Part shown: positions 19,639 through 29,535 of the stretch, in pieces | How the letters are laid out: every line of letters begins with the position of its first letter | Position numbering within the stretch: the first letter of the stretch is position 1 | Assembly (NCBI GenBank): GCA_027625915.1 | Contig: JANTQA010000047.1 | Span: 16,616,001-16,680,000, forward strand | DNA: 64,000 nucleotides | Source: Anaeramoeba flamelloides | Lineage: Eukaryota > Metamonada > Anaeramoebidae | Reading direction: 5' to 3' | Made by a program: the position numbers and the translations under genes | Notes under the pieces: model-generated | What the model saw: only the letters and a program-made list of their open reading frames with translations | Databases searched by the model: none | Told to the model about the DNA's origin: nothing

Positions 19639-22600
19639 ATGGACTATGAGGTTGATCGAATTGGGCTCTTAAAATCGAGAGTACAAGTGCAAATGGATCA
19701 AAAAAACAAAAGGCGCACCGTTCGGGTGAGTGGCAAAAATGGAGCGCTCGTGAAGAATTTCAAAAGCCAACAACAATTGATGAGACAGCGATCCTATATC
19801 TCCATTTTCACGAGCGGCATGCTTGAAGGGAACGAAGCCGATGATAAAATTGCGAGCATTGTAGGGAGCAAAGTTATGACAACAAAGGTCAAGAAAAGTG
19901 ATTATTTCTCATCGCTCTTAACTGAGCGATTTACAACAAAGAAGTTATTGGATTTGAAAATAATGAGGAACAAGAAAAGGTCTTCATTAATCGAAGACTT
20001 TTTTGAATCAAATTTGGATCCAAAGACCGCGCCATACAAATTTGAAACCTTCTTCGAAGAGAAATTCAATGAGGAAACGATGGAAATGAAAATGAACGAA
20101 ATTAACCCCAATGAAAGGCTAATTGTCTTTGAACCAACCTCGATAAATTTCACTGCACTGAATCAAAAGTCAGATTTGGTAAATGAAAAATATAGATGTA
20201 GTGCCTCTCTTTATGATACCATTAACCAAATTAGAGTATCTGAAAATTATTATTTCCAATTACCAATTGTAAACAAAGAACAAGAGGATCAAGGAAATAA
20301 TAAATCTAAAAAGCAAAAGCAAAAGCAAAAACAAAAACAAAAACAAAAACAACAAATTAGTAAAACAACACAAGCGAAAAGATGTATTTTCAGAATTAAC
20401 AAGAATGAAAATCAAAAACTTGTTATAATTATTCGGATTCAAAAAAAATATTCCGGGGATTATGATACAATGATTGAGGATTATTTTGATCAAAGCCAAA
20501 ATAAAAAACAAAAAAAAATTACCAAAAAAAAACAACAACAATTAGATTTTATAAAAAATTGTCAATTAAACAATTCCATCTGTTATCAAGACTTAGGATT
20601 TTTAATCTTTCAGTTAATTGAATCTACTCATTTAATAATTGATGAAAGTTTCAAAAAAGGTGTTAAATTGCATCCCATATTAAAATATACGAAAAGTGAA
20701 TTAGATCAAGAAATAAAAAATTTTGTGTTTATAGATCAACCTAGTCTCAAATTCATCAAAAAATTAGAAATACCTGGCTTTATGTTTGCTAAAATATGGG
20801 AAATAGAGAATATCAATCAGCTTGGTAATAAAATTATTGATTCTAATTTCCAAATTCTTGCTCTTAAAAATACGCAAAGGAACAAAAATGAAAATGATAA
20901 TTCCAACGATAAAAATACAACTAACCACAAAAAGAAAGAGTCTGGAGTATCTGAAAAAGAAAAAATGAGAAAAAAGAAAAAGAAAAGTAAATCAGTATCA
21001 AAAAAAGAATCTGATAACAAAAAAAGAAGAATCAGACGAATCAGAAAGATTAGATCAGCATATTATGAAAAAAAAGAAAAAGAAAAAGAGAAGAAAAAGA
21101 AAAAGAAAAAGGAAAACGAAAAGAAAAATGAAAACGAAAAGAAAAAAAGGAAAAAGAAAAAAATTATAGAATCAAAAAAAGAATCTGATAACAAAAAAAG
21201 AAGAATCAGACGAATCAGAAAGATCAGATCAACAATTCAAACAACTTCAAAAAAAAAAACACAAAAAGAAGAAAAAACAAAAGAAAAACTAAAAGAAAAA
21301 GAAAAACCAAAAGAAACAAAACCTTCAAAAAACAACAATAATAAAAAAACAAATACAAAAAATATCAACCGAAACAAAAGCAGAAATCGAAATAACAACA
21401 CTGATGACATCAGTGGTCTATTATTACAAAAATTTTCAAACAAACCAGATTTAAATTGTAATACAAAATATTATCATAATTTATTTTTGTACCCACTTGA
21501 AATGATCGATTTGAAGAAGGGGTTTAATATTATAATCATTGTCGTCGAATATAAAAAACACCCAAATTTGCAAAGGCCAAGTTTAAAAAGAATATATGGG
21601 CAATTAAATGATTCCAGATTTGTCCGGAAAAGAAACACAATTACGAAACAAAAAAAGGGTACCTTCAGTTTTTTTGATGAGATTAAAGTCGCCTTAAGGC
21701 CAATTTTTGATGAAACCGATCATTTATTATTTAAATTTTACTCATTTAATAAACAAAAAACATATTTAAAATTAATGGGCTATTCAGTATTGCATTTAAC
21801 GTCTTTCAATATGTGCCAAGGTTTTAATAAGATTCATGAATTAAAAATATACCCAAGATTAAATGAGATCAGTTATTTGAATGATCAAGGAGAAATTAAT
21901 TCAAAAAATTCAAGGCCCATCAAAACTATTTTCCAATTCAAAATGAATTTGGTCAGCACAATTTATCCCAAAAATGAAATTTTATTTGGGGTGTATAATA
22001 GTTGGGCTAAATTAAACGGTAAGCGCCCACGAACTGATGCATTTATACACAATTTATTAGAATTAAATCTCCAACCGTTACATATTTTAATTCAATACTT
22101 GCATCCTATATTAGAAATATACTTTAATTCCCTGTTAACAATAGAAAAAAGGAAACCAAAAATTCAAATTTTTTTGCATTTATTAGAATATTTAAGTAAA
22201 ATTCAACACGAATTAAAGAATTTGAAAAAAATCGATCACTTAAATTTATATTTGGAATATTATTTTCAACAATTTGCCTCCCATGAGCACGAATCTTTTC
22301 TATTCATTGAATTAATTTGGCTATGGACACATTGTTTGAAGAGTTCCTCTTCTAGAAGAAGGAAAAAAATAAATAACGATTTAGTTTCAGTTAGTGGATT
22401 TTTATTTAAAATCATTATAAAATCAATCATATTGTATTTAAATCAAATTAATAAATTAAATCAAAATTTAAAGTTGAATAACAATCTAGACAAAAACTCA
22501 AAGAATAATAGTTTTTTCAATTTGGATTTAATTGAAAATTTTCAAGAATTATTTCATCTATTATTTGATCAGTTGGTAATTAATTTAAAAAAAAAATTAA

Positions 22601-25600
22601 CTTATGCAATATTAATAAATCATTCAATTGCGGAAACAATTTCTTCATTGTTTACTTTATTTGATCGGGGTGTTATTTTCCAATTATTATTAAATTATTT
22701 AGACAGGTTTGATTTGAAAAAAAATGCCAATAATCAAAATTTAATATTATTCAAATTACAAATATTAGATATCTTATTCAAAAAAAAATATTTTATTCAG
22801 CTTAATTTCCCCATCATATATATATTTCCTAAAGATTGTAACACTTTTAATTATTTATGTAAAAAGCATCCATTAGCTGGAATTTTTATGAATATTTATG
22901 TGAAATTATTTTCTAAATTAGATCATATCGACAATGCTATTAATTTTGAAAAGGCTAATAATTGGTTTACAAATTTATTATTCGACCATTTAATCAAATT
23001 AAAATTTATTGACAATAATAGTAAAAATAAACCCAATAAAAATAGAAAAAACAATTATCGCAATAACAGCAATAAGAATCATAATAACAAAAATGCCAGA
23101 AATAGGACAAACAAACGCACTAATGAATTAATAAATAGTAATGATTTCAAATCAAATGTCTTTTCTTTATATTTTTCCTACATCTTAATATTAATTGAAA
23201 AAATTGAGATTATTAAAAAATTATCATTGGGCATCCAAAGATTGTTATTTATAAATTTCTTAACTATATTAAAATATATGAATCAAAAGTATTTCTATCA
23301 TTGGTTGAAAATAGAAAAGGATTACATAATTAAAGACTTTTGGAAATTATTATTATTATGTTTAAATTCATTTGAATACTTGGGTAAAGAACAATTAAAA
23401 GAGAACATTTATCGGAAAAAAAGGGAAAAAATGGAAAATAATAAAAATAATGATTTTATTAGTAAGGAGAATAAAGCAAAGCGAAAAACTGTTAATAAAA
23501 TAGTTAATCTTTGGACAAAAAATAATCCTAATATATCTGATAACGAAAGTAGTTTTATTAATATTGATGATTTCGTCAATGTCAAAAAACAAAAATCAAC
23601 CGTAAAAAATGTAAAAAATAAAGAAAAAAAAAAGGCAATAAAAAAGGTTGTTGAAGAAGAAAATGGCAATGGGAATGCAAAATGGAATTTTAATGAAGAA
23701 TTGATTAATTTAAGTAATTTAAATTTAATCAATAAAAAATATAAAAAGGCCGTTTTTCTTATTGAAAAGGAAGACAAATTGGAAAACAATCAATTAAAAA
23801 AAAATGTTGAAAATAATAAAGATAATATTAAGAATAATTATAATTATTATTTGGATCCAAATATTAATGAAAAAATGAATGAACGGGAAAAGAAAAAAAT
23901 AAATTCAATAAAAATACCCATAATCAAGCAAATTTTGGAGAAACGGATTTCAAATGAATCGGGCGTCATTATTTTGGAATTAATTGAAAACGTTTTTATT
24001 AATTTTTATTCGGAATTAATTAAGGAATCCATTAAAAATAAAAATGGAAAATTGAGAAATTTATTCAAAATCTTTTTATATTTATTAAAAAAGAATACCA
24101 ATTATTTTTTGACCAATGAACTTTTGAAAACTTTAGTTTGGTTGATTCAAAAATTTTCAAGAAAAATATTTCTAGAAGAAAATGATTTATTCGGGGAATT
24201 GGTCTCACTTACTATTGAAAAAACTTTATATTTAAATCCTGAAACGAGGGCATTGTCCAACACAATCATTTATTTCTATCTATTGTTCTGTTATCGGTAT
24301 CATCGCAATCTAACCAAAATAACAATTCTTTTAGATTTATCATATGAAAAATTATTAAATGATCTCAATAAAAATTTCACCCAAAAGGAAATCATTTTTT
24401 ATAAAAAATCGTTCTCGATATTATCAACCTTGATTAGTACCTCAAAAAATGAACAGTTTAAATCAAACTGCAAGCAATTAATAAACAATTTACGAAAAAT
24501 ATTATTGGATTCATTTAGAATTAGAGAACAACAATTCGATCCTGAAACATATGCAGATCTCTTATTAAGAGTCGCAAATTTCCATTGGGAAACTCCCTAT
24601 ATTAGATACTCTTGGCTAGAGAGGCTAAGTAAATTCCAATTATCTAAGGGTAATTATCTAGAGGCAGCCATAATTCAATTGCACCAATGCGCAACAATCT
24701 CAGAATATTTATTTCATATCAAACCCAATCGCCATTGGTTACCACGTGGTGCCAAGGATTTAATCCATTTACACCCGTCCCTAATAGAAGAATGCTATGA
24801 TCAAAAAGATCGGCTTCCCAATTTGAAATATATCAAAAGAGATATCTTTTCTGAAAATGGTTTAATAACTTGCCTTATAGATTGTATCAATAATTTAACC
24901 AACGTAAAGGCCGCGGAATTATTAATAGGTGTTTATCAGATTTTGATCAAAATTTATAAATACAGAAAGGATTATAAAAATAATTCGATGATACATAATA
25001 CCATCAAGCATTGCTATGAGGGTTTAGTTAATGAAAGGGTTCATAAAACTACCCTGTTTGGCTCTTATTATAAAATTGATTTCTATGGGAAATTATTGGG
25101 AGAAAATCATAATACAAGCTTTATTTATAAATTGCCACCAGAAATAATGATAATTGATTTAAAAAACAATTTATTGAAAACCTTTTCAAAAAAATACCAG
25201 AAAAATAATATAATAATTATTCCCGAAAAAGAAATGAAAAAGAATGTATTAAAAAAAAATAAGATTTATATTTCAATGAAATCTGTGCTTCCTTATTTCC
25301 CATTGGAACAGTCAAATTGTGGAGCCAAACGTGGAAACAAACTAAGAAAATCTGAATATAAAAAAATGTTCGGGACAAATAATTTTTTTTCTGATGAACA
25401 AACTTTAATAATTAAAAGGACGAGAAGTACGAGAAGGAGGATGAGGACAAGGAGGATGAGTACGAAGAAGAATAAGGATCAAAGTATGAATAAGAAAGGT
25501 AGTAAAAGTAAAAATGGGAATGGGAATGGGAATGATCAAAAAGAAATAAAGCCAGAATACAAACAAGTTCGTTATATTTACAAAACAAAAAATGTTTTCC

Positions 25601-26022
25601 CGTATATGAATACCAGAATGAAAATAATTAAAACGGAAAAAATTAACTTCTCGCCAATTGAATTAGCCATTTTAGATATCCAAAATAAAAATAAACAATT
25701 CAAAGAAATATTTTCAAAGTACGATCATTCTTATAACAAGTTAGCAATATTATTATCAAGTTCGTTAACCCCCCAAGTAAATAATGGGCCGTTTGAAAAC
25801 GCAAAAATATTTTTAAAAAATGTTGATAATTACAATGAAACAGATATTAAGAAATTTAAAAAATGTCTTGGAGTATTAATCACGAATTTGTCACGGGGTT
25901 TGCAGTTAAATTCTTATACGTTATCAGGTGATCATAAAAAGTTTCGTGATAATTTAGTAAGGGCTTTTAAGAAAATTAAACGAATTTATCTTCCCATTTT
26001 ATTTGGTCGGAAAGAGAATTAA
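19639..26022 (+). CDS. DOCK family Rho-GTPase exchange factor (DOCK-C/D, zizimin-like)
   Basis: Guanine nucleotide exchange factor for Rac/Cdc42-type GTPases, acting at membranes to drive actin remodelling. The product is 2,127 residues from ATG 19639, in one frame. The C2-like DHR-1 domain (about 605-780) begins YHNLFLYPLEM and contains TFSFFDEIKVALRP, HLLFKFYSF and GYSVLHL. A helical middle follows. The catalytic DHR-2 domain (about 1633-2127) contains DPETYADLLLRVANFHWETP, GNYLEAAIIQLHQCA, FGSYYKIDFYGKLLGE, SPIELAILDIQNK and VNNGPFENAKIFL. Residues ~414-588 are Lys/Glu/Arg-rich and hold two in-frame copies of an 18-residue block starting KKESDNKKRRIRRIRK. A basic, GN-rich insert (about 1926-1970) splits DHR-2 ahead of the FPYMNTRM strand. 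The DHR-1/DHR-2 layout and motif spelling fit the DOCK6-11 side better than DOCK180, but the subfamily is inferred. Upstream ATG or exon choice is open. Confidence 0.93.
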   Translation: MDYEVDRIGLLKSRVQVQMDQKNKRRTVRVSGKNGALVKNFKSQQQLMRQRSYISIFTSGMLEGNEADDKIASIVGSKVMTTKVKKSDYFSSLLTERFTTKKLLDLKIMRNKKRSSLIEDFFESNLDPKTAPYKFETFFEEKFNEETMEMKMNEINPNERLIVFEPTSINFTALNQKSDLVNEKYRCSASLYDTINQIRVSENYYFQLPIVNKEQEDQGNNKSKKQKQKQKQKQKQKQQISKTTQAKRCIFRINKNENQKLVIIIRIQKKYSGDYDTMIEDYFDQSQNKKQKKITKKKQQQLDFIKNCQLNNSICYQDLGFLIFQLIESTHLIIDESFKKGVKLHPILKYTKSELDQEIKNFVFIDQPSLKFIKKLEIPGFMFAKIWEIENINQLGNKIIDSNFQILALKNTQRNKNENDNSNDKNTTNHKKKESGVSEKEKMRKKKKKSKSVSKKESDNKKRRIRRIRKIRSAYYEKKEKEKEKKKKKKKENEKKNENEKKKRKKKKIIESKKESDNKKRRIRRIRKIRSTIQTTSKKKTQKEEKTKEKLKEKEKPKETKPSKNNNNKKTNTKNINRNKSRNRNNNTDDISGLLLQKFSNKPDLNCNTKYYHNLFLYPLEMIDLKKGFNIIIIVVEYKKHPNLQRPSLKRIYGQLNDSRFVRKRNTITKQKKGTFSFFDEIKVALRPIFDETDHLLFKFYSFNKQKTYLKLMGYSVLHLTSFNMCQGFNKIHELKIYPRLNEISYLNDQGEINSKNSRPIKTIFQFKMNLVSTIYPKNEILFGVYNSWAKLNGKRPRTDAFIHNLLELNLQPLHILIQYLHPILEIYFNSLLTIEKRKPKIQIFLHLLEYLSKIQHELKNLKKIDHLNLYLEYYFQQFASHEHESFLFIELIWLWTHCLKSSSSRRRKKINNDLVSVSGFLFKIIIKSIILYLNQINKLNQNLKLNNNLDKNSKNNSFFNLDLIENFQELFHLLFDQLVINLKKKLTYAILINHSIAETISSLFTLFDRGVIFQLLLNYLDRFDLKKNANNQNLILFKLQILDILFKKKYFIQLNFPIIYIFPKDCNTFNYLCKKHPLAGIFMNIYVKLFSKLDHIDNAINFEKANNWFTNLLFDHLIKLKFIDNNSKNKPNKNRKNNYRNNSNKNHNNKNARNRTNKRTNELINSNDFKSNVFSLYFSYILILIEKIEIIKKLSLGIQRLLFINFLTILKYMNQKYFYHWLKIEKDYIIKDFWKLLLLCLNSFEYLGKEQLKENIYRKKREKMENNKNNDFISKENKAKRKTVNKIVNLWTKNNPNISDNESSFINIDDFVNVKKQKSTVKNVKNKEKKKAIKKVVEEENGNGNAKWNFNEELINLSNLNLINKKYKKAVFLIEKEDKLENNQLKKNVENNKDNIKNNYNYYLDPNINEKMNEREKKKINSIKIPIIKQILEKRISNESGVIILELIENVFINFYSELIKESIKNKNGKLRNLFKIFLYLLKKNTNYFLTNELLKTLVWLIQKFSRKIFLEENDLFGELVSLTIEKTLYLNPETRALSNTIIYFYLLFCYRYHRNLTKITILLDLSYEKLLNDLNKNFTQKEIIFYKKSFSILSTLISTSKNEQFKSNCKQLINNLRKILLDSFRIREQQFDPETYADLLLRVANFHWETPYIRYSWLERLSKFQLSKGNYLEAAIIQLHQCATISEYLFHIKPNRHWLPRGAKDLIHLHPSLIEECYDQKDRLPNLKYIKRDIFSENGLITCLIDCINNLTNVKAAELLIGVYQILIKIYKYRKDYKNNSMIHNTIKHCYEGLVNERVHKTTLFGSYYKIDFYGKLLGENHNTSFIYKLPPEIMIIDLKNNLLKTFSKKYQKNNIIIIPEKEMKKNVLKKNKIYISMKSVLPYFPLEQSNCGAKRGNKLRKSEYKKMFGTNNFFSDEQTLIIKRTRSTRRRMRTRRMSTKKNKDQSMNKKGSKSKNGNGNGNDQKEIKPEYKQVRYIYKTKNVFPYMNTRMKIIKTEKINFSPIELAILDIQNKNKQFKEIFSKYDHSYNKLAILLSSSLTPQVNNGPFENAKIFLKNVDNYNETDIKKFKKCLGVLITNLSRGLQLNSYTLSGDHKKFRDNLVRAFKKIKRIYLPILFGRKEN
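21004..21233 (+). repeat. In-frame duplicated basic block in the DOCK gene
   Basis: Two ~55-base copies with three or so differences (from 21004 and 21178, 174 bases apart, a multiple of three) encode KKESDNKKRRIRRIRKIRS twice. A (AAAGAA)-rich Lys/Glu tract lies between. This is a recent internal duplication that preserved the frame. Confidence 0.85.
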
Positions 26023-27970
26023 TATTTTTAAAGAGATATCCATTTCTGAATTAATAGATAATGAGATTAAAGAACAAGAAATTAATTAAATCATAGCGAT
26101 TTTGTTTTATATTTAATTTTGTAAATTTTTTATATATTTTATTTGGAAATTTTGTATTTATTTTTGTTATTAAACTAAAATAATATATATATATAAAAAG
26201 ATAAATTGAAGAAACAAGAATCACTGAAATCTGTTTTCTTATTTCTTTTATTATTAACCATAACAATAATTAAGAATTATAATTAATTTTTATTCAATTT
26301 AGAACTTTTACTTTTTCAATGTTTATTAAATTTTATCTATTTTGAAAAGATTTTTTTAACAAAATTAAAAACCAAAAAGCAATCTTTTTTTGAGAAGGTG
26401 AACTGTTTTTAAATTGTAAGATAATGATTAAAGTAGTCTGAGTAATATATTTTAAAGCTTAATTAAGTATAATTGGAGAATCGGAAAATGTTAATAGAAT
26501 TTTGGTTAATTTGATCAGTTCTTTTTTTTTTTTGATTATTGTTATTTTTTTTGAATTTTTCAAAAATAAAGAATGATAATGATTTTTTATTTTAGTTTTG
26601 GTCTTCAAGGGGGTAGTTTAAATATTAACAAAAATTTTAATTATATATGCTCTTCTAAATAATGACAATAATAAAAATATAGGGGTGGGGGTATGTGTGT
26701 TAAGACTTTTTGAAACTATTCATTCCAATGCAATGTATAACTTTTTTGATCTGATGGTTATGAAATAATTTTTTTTTTATTGTTTATAATTTTCAAAATT
26801 TATACTTTATATGTTGAAAAGACAGTTTTTTTTTTTTTTTTTTCATTTTCAGATTTTATTTTTTTTTGAAAAAGATTTTTATAAAAAAAGTATTAAAGAA
26901 AAAATTGAAAACTAAATTAATAGGGTATGGTCTATTAAATATTATCAAAATAAAAATCCAATTGTGAAAAAATTAGAACAATATTCACCCTTTATCCCAA
27001 TAAAGAAGTAAACATATTTATCTTGGTAAATCTAGACTCATATTTTTTTTTTCGTTAAATCAGGGTGAAAGTAATTCAATTTTGATTTTTTCACTGACTT
27101 CCTATTTTTGTACAGACATAATCAATTATATTTTCAATGATATATATTTAGTACATAGCTTCCTATTTATTGTTTCAGATAATTTATTTAATTATTTAGT
27201 TGGTTTGGTTTGTTGGTTAAAGGCAACTAAACACGGATAAAGAACAACTATAAAATGTTTTCAGATGATCAAAAGACAATATTATTAATTTTATTTAAAA
27301 AAAATAACAAAAAGAATTAATTAAACAAAATTAATTAGTGTCTGATTATTGAATTGAACTTTTTGAAAATACTTTTAAATTTTTTTAAATGGTTTTTGAA
27401 AAATCAATTTATTATGTTTTTACTTAATTGTTATTATTTTAAAGGGTATCCGCTTTTTTAATTATTTTTTCATAATTAAAAAAAAAGCAATAAATAGATT
27501 TTCAAAAAGTTATTAAATTTTTATATAACAATTAGTCTCTAAAAATCCCAAATTAAAATTTTATATTTCCAAGAATGAAAAAAAATATTTTGTCAAAAGT
27601 TTTTACCTTGCTTTATTTTTTAAAATACTAATTGTAAAAGTTCTTTAAATTCTAATTTGGGTTAAATTTGTTTCAAAAAATATACTATATTTAGTAATAT
27701 TTCCTAATTGAGTTCTGAATTTAAAAATTTTAAAAATCATTTGAAAAGTTTTTATCATAAAAAAAAATGTTTTTTATACAGGAAAACAATTTAAATAATC
27801 TTGTGTACCAAGAATTCCCTTACTTTTGATCACTTCTGTATCTTATATAAAAGTATTTATTTTTTTTACCACATCTTTTGTACAAATATGGTCAAAATAT
27901 TTTTTTTTCATTTCTTTCTTCAAATCTCCGTTAAAAAAATAATCAAACTTTCTATTAACTGAAATTTACT
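26023..27970. other. AT-rich region after the DOCK gene
   Basis: Very AT-rich with a short (TA) run at 26181-26196 and several T runs. No gene or well-defined repeat was recognised. Short stretches near 26860-26960 resemble sequence near 35520 and 52010. Confidence 0.4.
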
Positions 27971-27974
27971 TTAA

Positions 27975-29102
27975 GGGGCTAGTATTCTAATACAATAAGG
28001 CAAAATTTTATAATATGCTATTGGTGGTATTCTCTACTTACAAATTTTGTAGATCCCAAGTGTCAAAAAATTCTGATCGGCTAAGAAATTCATAAAAGAA
28101 AATTAGTTTAGTAGAGATCAATTTTTTTTTTCCTTTTTTTCTGAAAAAAGAAAACTATTAAATTCTTTTTTTTTATCACAATTTATCTGGTTTTTACCCT
28201 GTTTATTGTAATTTTGATCATTGTTAGACTATAACATTTCTTTGTTGCTAGTAATATTAATATAAAGATTTTTCAATCTTTTTTGAGATAAAACTTTTGG
28301 TTAACCAAAACAATTGATATATTTAACGGATTAAAAAATAATTGTATTTTTTTAAGAAGAGTAGTTATAATAATCAAATTTTGAAAGTCATGTAAAAATT
28401 TTACTCTGAAATTTTGTTTTTGTATTAAGACAAAATTCGATTTTTTAAAAATAAAATTTTCTTGAAGATATTTGGGGATTGGTTAATTTTATCCTCAAAA
28501 TTCAAAATCATTTTTTTTCTGCCAAAAATGAATTGAATTGTTATTAGGATTCTTGTGAATAAGACCAAACAATTTGTTAAAAAACTTTTTCAAAATTGAA
28601 AAATTTTTTTGCAATTTTTTTTCATTTTTTGAAAACCAGAAAACAACTTTTTCAAAATCTTAAAGAAAAAAATTTTTTTTGCTTAATAGATCTCAATTTA
28701 ATTGATAAACTGTATTTAAGCTTCTATCAAATATTCATTTAATGAAAGACCTATACTTCATTTAGTTTTATTGACTGAGATTTGAATTGAAATATTATTC
28801 AAAGGTAAAAAGAAAACCAATTAAAAATTTACTTTCGAAATTAATACTTTCCAACATAAAACGAAAAATATGTTTTCCCATTTTCAAGAATTAACTTAAT
28901 TCTTAAACACAATAATAGGTTACTTTTTTTGGTTTTATATTGGAAACATGTGAATTTTGGATTTCTAAAAAGAGACTCAAATCAATAAATTGTTTAAATG
29001 AGGCTAACTTATCCATTTAATAAGTCGAAACACAAATTACAAAAAAAAAAATTTTCAAGATCTTGACAAGATTTCATTTTATTTTCAAAAATGACTACTT
29101 CC
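27975..29102 (+). mobile_element. Repeat family C, copy 2 (TTAA-flanked, uninterrupted)
   Basis: 1,128 bp between TTAA at 27971-27974 and 29103-29106. It starts GGGGCTAGTATTCTAATAC and ends AAAAATGACTACTTCC. It matches 4118-5688 (minus the nested insert) and 59986-61119 throughout. No protein frame. Ends of the form GGGRNTAG next to TTAA are shared with family D and the 2444-9017 unit. Confidence 0.8.
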
Positions 29103-29535
29103 TTAATTTTATTATTACCTCTCAAAGTAATTATAAATAGAAATTAAAAACGAAAAAAAAACAAAATTTTATTTGAAAAAAGTTCTTATTTAAAAATAAA
29201 AAAAAGTAACAAAATCAAAAAAAGAAAAGTTACAAAGAATTACAATCACATTTCTTGCAATTAATATTGCGGGAATGTGATTCAACAAAATAACATATTC
29301 GTTTCGAAAATGTTATAAAAAATAAAAATTAAAAAAATAAATAACTAAAAAAGAACAAAGAAAAATAAAAATAAAAATAAAGATCCAAAAAAAAAAAAAA
29401 AATAAAATAAAATAAAAAGGTAAAAAAATACATTCCTCATGAATTTTTATAAAGAATAAGATAGAATTAAATTCAAGAGTAAAAGTACAAATTATTAAAT
29501 GAATTAATAAAAAAAATAATTCTTTTTTCAAAAAA
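29103..29535. other. 3' flank of the FHA-AAA gene
   Basis: A- and T-run sequence between repeat C2 and the stop codon of the minus-strand ATPase gene. Nothing else is seen. Confidence 0.45.
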
